From the NCBI RefSeq assembly GCF_016741815.1, contig NZ_JAERRJ010000001.1:885715-949714 (forward strand): a DNA stretch of 64,000 nt, given 5' to 3'. The stretch comes from Nocardia acididurans (lineage in GTDB: Bacteria > Actinomycetota > Actinomycetes > Mycobacteriales > Mycobacteriaceae). Position numbers and translations under genes: made by a program. Below the pieces are notes generated by a model. The model saw only the letters and a list, made by a program, of their open reading frames with translations, was not told the origin of the DNA and did not search any database. Positions 26,045-39,073 of this stretch are shown here, piece by piece. Every line of letters begins with the position of its first letter. Within the stretch, counting starts at the first letter, position 1.

Positions 26045-26793
26045 GGGCGGAAGACCTGACCGCCGTCCACGTTCAACACCTGTCCGGTCACCCATGCCGC
26101 GTCATCGGAGAGCAGGTAGAGGCAGGCCCCGACCATGTCCTCCGGGGTGCCGAGCCGTTTGATGGCCAGCTGCTGCACCATCAGGTCCACGATGCCGCCC
26201 GGTACGACCGTGCGCGTGGCCTCGGTATCGGTCGGGCCGGGCGCGATGGCATTGATGCGAATCCTGGACCCGCCCAGCTCATGTGCCAGCTGCTGGGTGA
26301 GGCTGTTGATGCCCGCCTTGGCCAGCCCGTAGAACCCGGAGTACACCCAGGCCGCCGTCGACGACTGATTGACGATGGACCCGCCGCCGCCCTCGGACAT
26401 GGGTTTCCACACCGCCCGCGTCATATTGAGCGCACCGTCGAGGTTCACGCCCATGAACGACTTGTAGTAGTCCCACGGCACGGTCAGCAGCAGGTCGAGT
26501 TTCATGGTGCCGTAGATGGCGGCATTGTTGACCAGGTGATCGATGCCGCCGAACTCGGCGACGGTGAATTCGGCCAGCGCGGCGGCGGATTCGGGATCGG
26601 CGACATCCACCCTCCGGAAGACGGCCGTCCCGCCGTCGGCGGTGATCTGCTTGGCCACCGCCTCCCCGCGCTCGCTGTTCAGGTCTGCCACAACGACTTT
26701 CGCGCCTTCGGCGGCGAGCGCGCGGGCATAGCCTTCGCCGATCCCCTGGGCGGCTCCGGTGACGATGACGGATCTATCCGTGAATCGGGCCAT
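26041..26793 (-). CDS. Short-chain dehydrogenase/reductase
   Basis: A 250-residue classical SDR: TGAAQGIG (cofactor glycine motif, 12-19), NNAAIYG (about 88-94), a catalytic Ser in VNQSSTAAW, YGLAK (Tyr-x-x-x-Lys, about 154-158) and VDGGQVF near the C-terminus. It oxidises or reduces a secondary alcohol/ketone with NAD(P). Second gene of the aldA operon, 11 bp after aldA. The counterpart is probably Rv0769. An apparent read-through frame joining it to aldA is a shadow. Confidence 0.9.
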   Translation of the reverse strand: MARFTDRSVIVTGAAQGIGEGYARALAAEGAKVVVADLNSERGEAVAKQITADGGTAVFRRVDVADPESAAALAEFTVAEFGGIDHLVNNAAIYGTMKLDLLLTVPWDYYKSFMGVNLDGALNMTRAVWKPMSEGGGGSIVNQSSTAAWVYSGFYGLAKAGINSLTQQLAHELGGSRIRINAIAPGPTDTEATRTVVPGGIVDLMVQQLAIKRLGTPEDMVGACLYLLSDDAAWVTGQVLNVDGGQVFRP

Positions 26794-26804
26794 GACGTGC
26801 TCCT

Positions 26805-28280
26805 TCAGCAGCCGGTCGCGATGAGTTTGGTCTCGGTGTATTCCTCGAAGCCCGCCACGCCCATCTCGCGTCCGATGCCGGACTGCTTGTAGCCGCCGAA
26901 GGGGGCGTCGGCCGAATACCAGATGCCGCCGTTCACGCTCAGCGTTCCGGTGCGCACACCCTCGGCCACCCGGCGCAGGCGTTCGGGATCGGAACCCCAT
27001 ACCGAGCCGGACAGGCCGTAGGGGGAGTCGTTGGCCAGGCGGACGGCATCGTCGTCGCCGTCGTGCGGGATGACCACCAGCACCGGGCCGAAGATCTCCT
27101 CCTGCGCCACCACGGAACTGTTGGGCAGGCCCGCGATCAGGGTGGGTTCGATGAACCAGCCGCTGGTGAGCTGTTCGGGCCGCTTGCCGCCGGTCACGAT
27201 GGTGCCGCCCGCGGCGCGGGCGAGGTCGAGATAGCGTTCGACGCGCGCCAGCTGGCGTTCGGAAATCACCGGGCCGCACACGGTTCCGGGCTTGTTCGGA
27301 TCGCCGGGCCGGATGCCGCTCAGTGTGCGGGCGGCGATCTCCACGGCCTGCTCGTACCGCGCGCGGGGCACCAGCAGCCGGGTGCTGATCGCGCAGCCCT
27401 GGCCCGCGTGCACGCACACGCCGAAGGCCGCGTAGCTCACGGCGGCGGACAGGTCGGCGTCGTCGAGCACGATGAAGGCCGACTTGCCGCCCAGCTCCAG
27501 GAACACCTTCTTCAATGATGCTGCCGCCGAAGCCATGACGGCTCGGCCGGTCTGTGTCGACCCGGTGAACGAGATCATGTCCACGCGCGGGTCGGTGACC
27601 AGCTGCGCGCCCAGGGCATGATCGCCGGAGGTGACGATATTGACCACGCCCGCCGGAATATCGGTCTCCTCGGCGATGATTCGGCCCACGAAGGCCGCGC
27701 ACCAGGGTGTATCGGGCGCGGGCTTGAGCACCACGGTGGTGCCCGCCGCCAGCGCCGGACCGAGTTTGGCGAAGTTGATCTGATGCGGGAAGTTCCACGG
27801 CGTGATCGCCCCGACCACGCCGATCGGCTCCCTGCGCATCCGCCTCGCGCTCTTGATCCCCATCGGCGCGGCGACGCCGAGATCGGTTTCCCACGAATAG
27901 TTTTCGGCGAGGTCGGCGAACCATCCGAGATCCCCGATCGGCCCTTCCAGCTGGGGGCCGCTGGTCAGCATGCGCGGCGCGCCGGCCTCGGCGATGGTGA
28001 TGTCGCGCAGTTCCTCGAGGTGCCCGCGCAGCGCGTCCCGCAGCTGCCGCAGGCAGGTCGCGCGGAAGCCGTGCTCGCGGGACCAGTCGGTGGTGTCGAA
28101 GGCGGTGCGCGCGGCGGCCACCGCGGTGTCCATATCCGAGCTGTCGGCGTCGGCCGCGTAGCCGAGGATCTCGCCGGTGGCCGGATTCGCGGTCGGGAAA
28201 ACGCCATTGCCGCCGGGCGTCAACTTGCCGCCTACCAGCAGTTGAGAGCCGCCCTCCGGGGCGTGGCTGCTCGAGGTCAT
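26805..28280 (-). CDS. aldA: Aldehyde dehydrogenase (AldA-type)
   Basis: A 491-residue NAD-dependent aldehyde dehydrogenase. TPWNFP (about 160-165) and FTGSTQTGR (about 239-247) form the cofactor site, LELGGKSAF holds the general base Glu, and GQGCAISTRL holds the catalytic Cys (about residue 298). It oxidises an aldehyde to the acid. First gene of a six-gene minus operon ending at the LLM oxidoreductase, divergent from CYP123. A GACACGTGT palindrome is 22 bp upstream. Syntenic with Rv0768. Confidence 0.92.
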   Translation of the reverse strand: MTSSSHAPEGGSQLLVGGKLTPGGNGVFPTANPATGEILGYAADADSSDMDTAVAAARTAFDTTDWSREHGFRATCLRQLRDALRGHLEELRDITIAEAGAPRMLTSGPQLEGPIGDLGWFADLAENYSWETDLGVAAPMGIKSARRMRREPIGVVGAITPWNFPHQINFAKLGPALAAGTTVVLKPAPDTPWCAAFVGRIIAEETDIPAGVVNIVTSGDHALGAQLVTDPRVDMISFTGSTQTGRAVMASAAASLKKVFLELGGKSAFIVLDDADLSAAVSYAAFGVCVHAGQGCAISTRLLVPRARYEQAVEIAARTLSGIRPGDPNKPGTVCGPVISERQLARVERYLDLARAAGGTIVTGGKRPEQLTSGWFIEPTLIAGLPNSSVVAQEEIFGPVLVVIPHDGDDDAVRLANDSPYGLSGSVWGSDPERLRRVAEGVRTGTLSVNGGIWYSADAPFGGYKQSGIGREMGVAGFEEYTETKLIATGC

Positions 28281-28301
28281 CGGTAGCTCCCATGCTGTCC
28301 G

Positions 28302-28311
28302 GACACGTGTA
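28302..28311. promoter_or_regulatory. GACACGTGTA palindrome upstream of aldA
   Basis: 9 of 10 match to GACACGTGTC, 22 bp upstream of aldA in the 230-bp aldA/CYP123 divergent region. Confidence 0.55.
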
Positions 28312-28342
28312 CGGACTATAGGTTCGGTGCTTCGGGACGCGC

Positions 28343-28356
28343 AAGAACATGTTCCA
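28343..28356. promoter_or_regulatory. KstR-type operator 3 (AAGAACATGTTCCA)
   Basis: 13 of 14 positions match TnnAACnnGTTnnA; AGAACATGTTC is close to palindromic. Located midway between aldA and CYP123. Confidence 0.6.
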
Positions 28357-28426
28357 GATCTGGCGCGTTTCGGACGAGCGCTCGAATCATTCCGTTGTCA
28401 GCTCACGCCCTCGCTAGTACCGTACA

Positions 28427-28436
28427 GACACATGTC
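28427..28436. promoter_or_regulatory. GACACATGTC palindrome upstream of CYP123
   Basis: 9 of 10 match to GACACGTGTC (still a perfect palindrome), 75 bp upstream of CYP123. A further half-site ACGTGTC follows at 28442-28448. Confidence 0.55.
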
Positions 28437-28510
28437 CAGCTACGTGTCCGTCGTGGCTGGATCGCGTCTGTCAGCGTCGATGAACGCGTTATCGAATACG
28501 AGGTGAGACG

Positions 28511-30707
<2,197 letters not shown>

Positions 30708-30716
30708 GGAGCCGAA

Positions 30717-31265
30717 ATGCCCTGGCAGCGTGAAGAACTCGACGAGATGGTGAACCGCTGGGTGGTGGAGAACCAGCGTTGCGAAGCACTCGGCGACTGG
30801 AAACCCCTGGCAGACTTCTACACCGAGGACGCCACCTACGGCTGGAACTACGGGCCGCAGCAGGAATTCATGGCCGTCGGCCGCGACGAGATCCGCGACA
30901 TCGCCCTCGGCCAGGAGATGTTCGGCCTCGAGGGCTGGACGTATCCATACCAGGAATTCGTGATCGACGAACGCAGCGGCAGCGTCATCGGCTTCTGGAA
31001 ACAGGTCAACGAGTCCAGCCGCGCCGACGGCCGCCCCTACAGCCCGGAGGGCATCGGCGGCAGCTGGTTCCGCTACGCCGGGAACTACCGGTGGTCCTGG
31101 CAGCGCGACTTCTTCGACTTCGGCAATGTCACAGCGCTTTTCGTCGAGATGATGCAGGACGACGCGCTCTCGAACGGTATGCAGAAACGCATCCAGCGGT
31201 CCATCTCCGGCGAACCGCTGAAAGGCTGGTACCCGGTCGGCGAGGGGCCGGTACCACAGTGGTGA
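30717..31265 (+). CDS. NTF2/SnoaL-like conserved protein (Rv0762c-like)
   Basis: A 182-residue protein with the cone-fold look of NTF2/SnoaL enzymes: helix EMVNRWVVENQRCEAL, then DFYTEDATYGW (about 35-45), followed by aromatic-rich strands. The length equals that of the M. tuberculosis protein Rv0762c as I recall it, which sits next to the CYP51 ferredoxin. Fold assignment is tentative; a small-molecule isomerase or hydratase role is possible. It is 9 bp after the ferredoxin and overlaps the next gene by 4 bp. Confidence 0.7.
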   Translation: MPWQREELDEMVNRWVVENQRCEALGDWKPLADFYTEDATYGWNYGPQQEFMAVGRDEIRDIALGQEMFGLEGWTYPYQEFVIDERSGSVIGFWKQVNESSRADGRPYSPEGIGGSWFRYAGNYRWSWQRDFFDFGNVTALFVEMMQDDALSNGMQKRIQRSISGEPLKGWYPVGEGPVPQW

Positions 31266-32509
31266 CCAGCCGATACGCCGGACTCACTCGCGCCGAGCTC
31301 GCCGCGCTGGTGCCGGAACTGCTGCTGTGCGGGCACCTCATCGACCGCGCCGGAATGGCCCACGCCATCGGCGCTTTCGGCCGCACGGGCATGACCGAGG
31401 TGGCCATCGAGGAATGGCGGCTGGCCAGCCCGGTCTACACCCGCCGCATGCGCCGCGCCCTCGGCATCACCGGGGACGGGGTGGACGCCATCTTCAAAGG
31501 CTTCCAACTCGATATCGGCGCACCACCGCAGTTCATGGACTTCCGCTACCGCGTGCACGATCACGACCACGGCGAATTCCACCTCGACCACTGCGGCGCG
31601 CTCGCCGATGTGGAACCGATGGGGGAGGAATACGTGGTGGCCATGTGCCATCACATCGAGGACCCCACCTTCGACGCCACCGCCATGGCCACCAATCCGC
31701 ACGCGCGCATCCGGCCCGTACACCGGCCGCCGCGCGTCCCCGCGGACCGGAAACCGGTGTGCGCGTGGACCGTCACCATCGATCCGGACGCCGAACCGGT
31801 GGAACCCGCGACCGAGGCGCTGGCCGGAACACGTGCCGCCCGAGTGGAACTGGCGGAAATCGACCGTGCCGACAGAGGCCGGGCGGACTATGCCGGACCA
31901 CTGCTGAGCGATATCCAGTGGGTGGACTTCTCCCGCTCGGCGCTCATCCGCATCGCCGATGAGGTTGCGCTGCAACACCATCTGCTCACCCTCGGATTCC
32001 GCACGGCCGTCGACGCGCGCACCGACGCCGCGACCGGACTCGACATCGTGCGGAAGCAGTTCACCGGCATCGCCGGTCTCACCAGCGAAAGACTGTGCGG
32101 TGCACTGGGTCTCGGGAACGATGCCGCCGCGCTGGCCAAGGTGCTACGGCTGCATCCCGCTCTGAACCCCGCCGCCTACGTGGACGCCGAGGTGTCCAGC
32201 GAAACCCACGGCGGGGAGCGCATCGTCGAATTGCGGCTCGGCCGCGACTGCGGGGCGGTCGCCGACGGCGCGTGGGCGGGACTGCTGGAACCGGATCACC
32301 TCGCACCCCTCGACGCCCTCGTGCGCGGCGTCGACCCGCATTTCCACTGCCTGGTCCGCGCGGCCGACAGCCGGGCGCTCACCATCGAAATCCGCCGTGC
32401 CGCAATGCCGTTCCGGGAGGCGCCGGAGGTCGCCATCACCCGATTCAGCACCGGAGCCGCCTTCACGTTCGCCGAACGCGGCGTTCCCCTACCCCTCACC
32501 GTTCTCTAG
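31262..32509 (+). CDS. Conserved protein of unknown function with His-rich motifs
   Basis: A 415-residue protein I do not recognise. The GTG overlaps the previous stop (GTGA), so it is translated with the operon. The notable region at about 95-145 contains RVHDHDHGEFHLDHCGA and MCHHIEDPTFDATA, with closely spaced His/Asp/Cys residues that could bind metal. The C-terminal half is Ala/Leu-rich and probably helical. No signal peptide or membrane segment is seen. Its place between the SnoaL-like and acyl-CoA synthetase genes implies a step on the same steroid-like substrate. Confidence 0.75.
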   Translation: MTSRYAGLTRAELAALVPELLLCGHLIDRAGMAHAIGAFGRTGMTEVAIEEWRLASPVYTRRMRRALGITGDGVDAIFKGFQLDIGAPPQFMDFRYRVHDHDHGEFHLDHCGALADVEPMGEEYVVAMCHHIEDPTFDATAMATNPHARIRPVHRPPRVPADRKPVCAWTVTIDPDAEPVEPATEALAGTRAARVELAEIDRADRGRADYAGPLLSDIQWVDFSRSALIRIADEVALQHHLLTLGFRTAVDARTDAATGLDIVRKQFTGIAGLTSERLCGALGLGNDAAALAKVLRLHPALNPAAYVDAEVSSETHGGERIVELRLGRDCGAVADGAWAGLLEPDHLAPLDALVRGVDPHFHCLVRAADSRALTIEIRRAAMPFREAPEVAITRFSTGAAFTFAERGVPLPLTVL

Positions 32510-32541
32510 ATTCCGCGCAGTACCCCAGGAAGTGAAAAGCC

Positions 32542-34149
32542 ATGGCCCGCAACTTCGCCGACCTCTTCGAACACGCCGCCGACGCCATGCCCGACCGCAC
32601 CGCGCTCATCGCCGGTGACCGGCGGCTCACCTTCCGGGAACTCGACGAACGAGCCAACCGGCTGGCCCACCACCTCGCCGCCGCCGGAGCCGGGCCGGGC
32701 ACGCATATCGGCTACCACATGCACAACAGCGCCGAGACGCTGGAAACCCTGATCGCCTGCTTCAAGATTCGCGCGGTACCGATCAACATCAACTACCGGT
32801 ACCAGGCCGACGAACTGCGCTACGTCTACGACAACGCCGACCTGGAAATGGTCGTGCACCACCGCTGCTACGCGCCGCTCATCGAAGAGGTGCGGCCGCA
32901 GACGCCGAAACTGCGGCACGCGCTCGTGGTCGAGGACGATCAGGGCGGGCACGACCTGCCCAGCGGCTCCGTGCCCTATGAGCAGGCCGTCGAAAGCGGC
33001 TCGACGGCACGGGATTTCGGCGACCGTAGCGCCGACGACCGCTTCATGATGTACACCGGCGGCACCACCGGGCTGCCCAAGGGCGTCATGTGGCGGCAGG
33101 AGGACATGTGGCGGGTGCTCGGCGGCGGCATCGACTTCTACACCGGGGAACCCGTCGCCGACGAATACCAGCAGTCCCGGGTCGGCGGCCAGGCCCAGCC
33201 CACCCTGTGGTTCGTGCTGCCGCCGCTCATCCACGCCGCCGCCATGATGCCGACCTTCACCGCACTGTGGTCCGGCAACGCGGTGCTGTTCACGCCGCGC
33301 TTCGACCCCGAACGCATCTGGCAGACGGTGGCGCGGGAGCGGCCCAACATTCTCGTCATCACCGGGGACGCCATGGCGCGTCCGCTCATCGACGCCTATC
33401 GGGCCGCGCCCGTGGACGCCGCGTCCCTGTGGTCCATCGGATCCGGTGCGGCGCTGCTGTCGCAGCCGGTGAAAAATCAACTGCTGGAACTGTTTCCGAG
33501 CACGGTGCTGACGGACTCCATCGGCTCCTCCGAAACCGGGTTCGGCGGAATCGGTTTCGCGCAGAAGGATGACGATCCGGGGCGCGGGCCGCGGGTCAGC
33601 GTGGGCCGGGGCGCGCTCGTCGTCGACGACGACGGACATCCCGTGCCGCCCGGCTCCGAGGGCTGGGTGGCCAAGACCGGCAATGTGCCCATCGGCTACT
33701 ACAAGGATCCGGCGAAGACCGCCGGGCTGTTCCGCACCGTCGACGGCATGCGCATGGTGATCACCGACGACCGGGCGCGAGTCGAGGCCGACGGGTCGGT
33801 GACGCTCATCGGGCGCGGCAACATGGTCGTGAACACCGGCGGCGAGAAGGTCTTCCCCGAGGAAGTCGAGGCCATCGTCAAAGCGCACGACTCGGTGTAC
33901 GACGCCGTCGTCATCGGGGTGCCGCACGAGCGGTGGGGGCAGCAGGTGGCGGCCGTCATCTCCGCCGCGCATCCGGCGGTCGACTTCGCCGGGCTGGACC
34001 GGCATGTGCGCGCCCACCTGGCCGGATACAAACTGCCGCGCCGGGTGTGGGTGGCCGACACGGTCTCGCGCACGCCCAGCGGTAAGCCCGACTATCGCTG
34101 GGCCAAGGCCTACGCGGCCTCCCGGGAAGCCGATCACGAAGTCCGATAA
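32542..34149 (+). CDS. Acyl-CoA synthetase, FadD19-like (steroid side-chain)
   Basis: A 535-residue ANL enzyme: ATP motif YTGGTTGLPKGVMW (about 171-184), LTDSIGSSETGFGG (about 320-333), and C-terminal SGKPDYRWAK with the adenylating Lys. Several stretches match M. tuberculosis FadD19 (for example ITGDAMARPLI and SIGSSETGFGG), which activates C24 steroid acids formed from the cholesterol side chain. The product of CYP125-type oxidation is the kind of acid it would use. It starts 32 bp after the unknown gene, in the CYP123 operon. Confidence 0.88.
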   Translation: MARNFADLFEHAADAMPDRTALIAGDRRLTFRELDERANRLAHHLAAAGAGPGTHIGYHMHNSAETLETLIACFKIRAVPININYRYQADELRYVYDNADLEMVVHHRCYAPLIEEVRPQTPKLRHALVVEDDQGGHDLPSGSVPYEQAVESGSTARDFGDRSADDRFMMYTGGTTGLPKGVMWRQEDMWRVLGGGIDFYTGEPVADEYQQSRVGGQAQPTLWFVLPPLIHAAAMMPTFTALWSGNAVLFTPRFDPERIWQTVARERPNILVITGDAMARPLIDAYRAAPVDAASLWSIGSGAALLSQPVKNQLLELFPSTVLTDSIGSSETGFGGIGFAQKDDDPGRGPRVSVGRGALVVDDDGHPVPPGSEGWVAKTGNVPIGYYKDPAKTAGLFRTVDGMRMVITDDRARVEADGSVTLIGRGNMVVNTGGEKVFPEEVEAIVKAHDSVYDAVVIGVPHERWGQQVAAVISAAHPAVDFAGLDRHVRAHLAGYKLPRRVWVADTVSRTPSGKPDYRWAKAYAASREADHEVR

Positions 34150-34223
34150 CGCGTTATGGAACGGATGGCCATCGGGCCGCCCATTGAACGAGATAGCAGC
34201 ATGATACCTATTACAAATCCTGT

Positions 34224-34237
34224 GAGAACCTGTTCTA
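34224..34237. promoter_or_regulatory. KstR-type operator 4 (GAGAACCTGTTCTA)
   Basis: 13 of 14 match to TnnAACnnGTTnnA with a perfect AGAAC-CT-GTTCT inverted repeat, 8 bp before the acetoacetate-decarboxylase-like start. It implies an internal, separately regulated promoter. Confidence 0.6.
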
Positions 34238-34245
34238 ATTCTGAT

Positions 34246-34956
34246 ATGGCAGAGGCGCATCCCGTACAGGGCGAACAGGTCCGCATGCCGGTGGAGATCC
34301 GCCACGCCGACGCGAGTTCGGCGATCTTCCTGGTCGACGCCGCCGCCGCGGCCGAACTGCTCGCACCCGCCGGGCTCGCACCCCTCACCGTGCTGCCGGG
34401 CAAAGCCGTCTGCTCCCTGGCCTTCGTCCGCTACGTCGACGGCGACCTCGGGCCGTACCACGAATTCGCCTTCTCGCTCATGGCACGGCAGTCCGGGCGG
34501 CGCGACAGCACCGGCGCGTACATCCACTGGCTGCCGGTGAACCAGAGCTTCACCTGCGAAGCGGGACAGTCCATCTGGGGCTTCCCCAAACTCATGGCCG
34601 ACATCGACATCACCCCCGTACGCGGCGGCCACCGCTGTGAAGTCCGGATCGACGGCGAACTCGTTGTCGCCCTGCGGATCTCCAACGGCCTGCCCATGCC
34701 CGCGGGCGCGGGCGGCGCATCCATCGACGCGTACACGCACCGCAACGGAATCCTGCGGCGCACACCGTGGCTCATGGATCCGTCCCAGGTGCGCGGACGG
34801 CCCGGCGGCGCGCGCGTGGAACTCGGCACGCACCCCGTCTCCGAGCAGCTACGCGCCCTCGGCCTGCCCAAGACCGCCCTGTTCTCCAGCCGAATCGGGC
34901 AACTCCGTATGACTTTCAGCGACGCCACCACGGTGTTGCGGACCCGGGAGGGATGA
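34246..34956 (+). CDS. Acetoacetate decarboxylase family protein
   Basis: A 236-residue ADC-fold protein. The WGFPKLMADI segment (about 108-117) carries the lysine that forms the Schiff base in true acetoacetate decarboxylases; GPYHEFAFSLMAR is an aromatic strand before it. Substrates of actinobacterial members are often unknown, and some act as beta-keto acid decarboxylases or hydratases. I chose the ATG of MAEAHPVQGEQ; an upstream in-frame ATG would place the KstR-type site inside the gene. It abuts the next SDR gene (TGA then ATG). Confidence 0.85.
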   Translation: MAEAHPVQGEQVRMPVEIRHADASSAIFLVDAAAAAELLAPAGLAPLTVLPGKAVCSLAFVRYVDGDLGPYHEFAFSLMARQSGRRDSTGAYIHWLPVNQSFTCEAGQSIWGFPKLMADIDITPVRGGHRCEVRIDGELVVALRISNGLPMPAGAGGASIDAYTHRNGILRRTPWLMDPSQVRGRPGGARVELGTHPVSEQLRALGLPKTALFSSRIGQLRMTFSDATTVLRTREG

Positions 34957-35727
34957 ATGACTCGCCTAGCGCTCGTCACCGGAGCGGCCAGCGGCATGGG
35001 CCGCATCGTCGCCCAGCGACTCGCCGCCGCCGGCTGGCAGGTGGCCGCCGTCGACCTCAACGGTGACGGACTCGCCGAAACCGCCAAACGGTCACCGAAC
35101 ATGCACGGCTACGTCTGCGACGTCTCCGACACCGACCAGGTGCACGCCGTCGTCGAGAAGGTGCGCGCCGAACTCGGCACCATCGACCGGCTCGTCCACG
35201 CCGCCGGCATGGCGCACGTGCACGCCTCCGCCCTCGACCACGACGTCCGCCAGATCCGGAAGATGATGGACGTCAACTACATCGGCACCGTCAACTTCTG
35301 CCAGGCCGTCATCCCCGCCATGAAACAGGCGCGCACCGGCGAAGTCGTCCTGTTCGCCTCCGTCGCCGGCTGGCTGCCCTCACCCGGCATGGCCGGATAC
35401 TCCGCCTCCAAGTTCGCGGTCATCGGATTCATCGACAGCCTCGCCTACGAACTGAAGGACAGCGGCGTCCGGCTGCTCGGCCTCTGCCCGCCCATGGTGG
35501 AAACCCCCTTCCTGGAATCGGTGCGGAAGGAAAACGAATCCGTCCTCGGCGGCCAAGGCGGCATGAGCCCCGAAGGCGTCGTCGACGCCCTCGAAAAAGC
35601 ATTGTCCAAGCCGAAGAACCCGCTTTTCGTCTTCCCCGGACAGGCCTACCCCACCTACCTCATGCGGCGCTTCCTGCCCGGCGTCATGCGCGCCGTCGTC
35701 GCCCGCATGGTGAAGCCGACGGACTAG
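34957..35727 (+). CDS. Short-chain dehydrogenase/reductase
   Basis: A 256-residue SDR with TGAASGMG (about 8-15), HAAGMAH for the NNAG element, Ser in FASVAGW and YSASK (about 147-151). The C-terminus ends with a basic, hydrophobic stretch (YLMRRFLPGVMRAVVARMV) like membrane-associated SDRs. Last gene of the unit; a 13-bp stem terminator follows. Probably a steroid or 3-hydroxyacyl alcohol dehydrogenase; inferred from neighbours. Confidence 0.88.
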   Translation: MTRLALVTGAASGMGRIVAQRLAAAGWQVAAVDLNGDGLAETAKRSPNMHGYVCDVSDTDQVHAVVEKVRAELGTIDRLVHAAGMAHVHASALDHDVRQIRKMMDVNYIGTVNFCQAVIPAMKQARTGEVVLFASVAGWLPSPGMAGYSASKFAVIGFIDSLAYELKDSGVRLLGLCPPMVETPFLESVRKENESVLGGQGGMSPEGVVDALEKALSKPKNPLFVFPGQAYPTYLMRRFLPGVMRAVVARMVKPTD

Positions 35728-35773
35728 CTCCGTCGGGGTGCCGAGTCGTGCTCCGATCGGCACCCGCAACCAG

Positions 35774-35807
35774 CGCTGGGCACTCGGGGCTCTGCGAGTG
35801 CCCAGCG
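35774..35807 (+). terminator. Strong terminator after the CYP123 operon
   Basis: A perfect 13-bp stem CGCTGGGCACTCG/CGAGTGCCCAGCG with an 8-nt loop, followed by TTGTGT. The rest of 35728-35968 holds only the promoter region of the ABC gene. Confidence 0.75.
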
Positions 35808-35968
35808 TTGTGTCACCCCCACACCGCAACTCACCAGCGAATATTCAGTGGACCGCTCCCCGCCTCCCGGGGCACGATGCTATGTGCCCTGAGGGGGTTC
35901 GCGGGCACAGCCCCTGAGAGCCCCCGGAGAGTTCGGGTAATCCTCGGACACAATTCGAGAGGGGAGTG

Positions 35969-37756
<1,788 letters not shown>

Positions 37757-37883
37757 CGGTGAAATCCGCGCCGCAGTCGAACCGGCGCTGGCAGAAACGT
37801 GGCGGGCCGCCACACACGGGTAGCGGTGGCCCGCTGAGGGGCTCGAAGACCTCGCCCACGGAGGCGCGGGGTGGAGCCCCATG

Positions 37884-37910
37884 GGTCCGGGGGCTTCAGG
37901 CCCCCGGACC
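37884..37910 (+). terminator. GC-rich hairpin after the ABC transporter
   Basis: A perfect 11-bp stem GGTCCGGGGGC/GCCCCCGGACC with loop TTCAG, 128 nt after the ABC stop. The 37757-37883 stretch has no gene. Confidence 0.6.
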
Positions 37911-37917
37911 TACCCCC

Positions 37918-38082
37918 GGGTTGCTGGCCGCGGTCTGTAGGGGTTCGGGGCCTGGACCTGTACCCTTCCTCCGGGTTGCTGGCCGCGGTCTGTAGGGGTT
38001 CGGGGCCTGGACCTGTACCCTTCCTCCGGGTTGCTGGCCGCGGTCTGTAGGGGTTCGGGGCCTGGACCTGTACCCTTCCTTC
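37918..38082. repeat. 55-bp tandem repeat, three copies (minisatellite)
   Basis: Three consecutive 55-bp units beginning GGGTTGCTGGCCGCGGTCTG and ending CCTGTACCCTTCCTCC. Units 1 and 2 are identical; unit 3 differs only near its last bases (CTTCC). The repeats stand between two G/C-rich hairpin clusters in the 420-bp gap between the ABC transporter and EchA19-like genes. No coding frame of note. Such perfect arrays vary in copy number between strains. Confidence 0.9.
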
Positions 38083-38111
38083 CAGGTGCCGGCCGCAGGC
38101 CTAGGGGGGTT

Positions 38112-38169
38112 CGGGGGCTTAGCCCCCGTCTCCCCTTTCCACCAGGGGGTGTGGGGGCGAAGCCCCCAC
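38112..38169. terminator. Two G5/C5 stem-loops downstream of the EchA19-like gene
   Basis: CGGGGGC-TTA-GCCCCCG (38112-38128) and GTGGGGGC-GAA-GCCCCCAC (38151-38169). The second is 8 nt past the minus-strand enoyl-CoA hydratase stop. They look like short palindromic intergenic elements of Nocardia and may act as terminators. Confidence 0.6.
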
Positions 38170-38177
38170 GTAAACCC

Positions 38178-39002
38178 TTACTTCCCTTGGAAGTTCGGCT
38201 TGCGCTTCTCGGCGAAGGCGCGCGGGCCCTCCTTCGCGTCGTCGCTGCGGAAGACCGGCAGGCCCACCTTGGCGTCGATCTTGAAGGCTTCCTCCTCGTG
38301 CAGGCCCTCGGTGTCGCGGATGACCTTCAGGATCGCCTGCACGGCCAGCGGGCCGTTGTTGTTGATGAGTTCGGCGAGTTCGAGGGCCTTGTCGAGGGCG
38401 GTGCCGTCCGGGACCACGTGACCGATGAGGCCGTACTCCTTGGCCTCGGCGGCGGTGATGTGACGGCCGGTCAGCAGGAGATCCGCCGCGACGGTGTACG
38501 GGATCTGGCGGGGGAGGCGTACCGCGGAGCCACCCATCGGGAACAGACTCCACTTCGCTTCGGAGATACCGAATTTCGCGCTCTCACCCGCGACGCGGAT
38601 ATCGGTGCCCTGGAGAATCTCGGTACCACCGGCGATGGCCGCACCCTCGACGGCGGCGATCAGCGGCTTGGTCAGGCGGCGACCCTTGAGCAGACCCGGT
38701 ATGCGGGTCGGATCGAAGCGGCTGCCCTCGGTCATATTGTCGGCCGGGCTGGACTTGCTCATGTTCTTCAGATCCGCGCCCGCGCAGAACGCGCCGCCCG
38801 CACCGGTGAGGATGCAGGAGCGGATCTCCGGATCGTTGTCGACCTGATCCCACGCGTCGACCATGATCGCCAGCATCTCGCCGGTCAGCGCGTTCTTCGC
38901 CTTGGGCCGGTTCATGGTGACGATGAGCGTCGCGCCACGCTTCTCGACGAGAGCGTGCGGCTCGGTGGTGTTGCTACTCGTTTCAGCAGTCGCGGTGGTC
39001 AT
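38178..39002 (-). CDS. Enoyl-CoA hydratase, EchA19-like (steroid side-chain)
   Basis: A 274-residue crotonase. The oxyanion-hole regions are [13 protein letters not shown] (about 68-80) and [20 protein letters not shown] (about 118-137). [18 protein letters not shown] and [11 protein letters not shown] closely match my recollection of M. tuberculosis EchA19, which hydrates steroid-enoyl-CoA from the cholesterol side chain. EchA19 neighbours FadD19 there; here the FadD19-like gene is 4 kb away. The ATG follows GGAAGGG by 6 nt. Divergent from the aldehyde dehydrogenase across a KstR-type site. Confidence 0.9.
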   Translation of the reverse strand: MTTATAETSSNTTEPHALVEKRGATLIVTMNRPKAKNALTGEMLAIMVDAWDQVDNDPEIRSCILTGAGGAFCAGADLKNMSKSSPADNMTEGSRFDPTRIPGLLKGRRLTKPLIAAVEGAAIAGGTEILQGTDIRVAGESAKFGISEAKWSLFPMGGSAVRLPRQIPYTVAADLLLTGRHITAAEAKEYGLIGHVVPDGTALDKALELAELINNNGPLAVQAILKVIRDTEGLHEEEAFKIDAKVGLPVFRSDDAKEGPRAFAEKRKPNFQGK

Positions 39003-39073
39003 CGCCGACCCTTCCTTCGTCATGGCCAATCTGGTGATTCGGGACGAAAGTACCCCGCACCGTTGTACAGAAC

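Noticed and set aside
26041..28350. Single fused 769-residue aldehyde dehydrogenase-SDR protein
   Set aside because: The N-terminal part of that frame is out of frame with the real aldehyde dehydrogenase; the SDR has its own start at 26793.
37918..38082. CRISPR array
   Set aside because: The repeats are directly adjacent with no unique spacers, and no cas genes are present.
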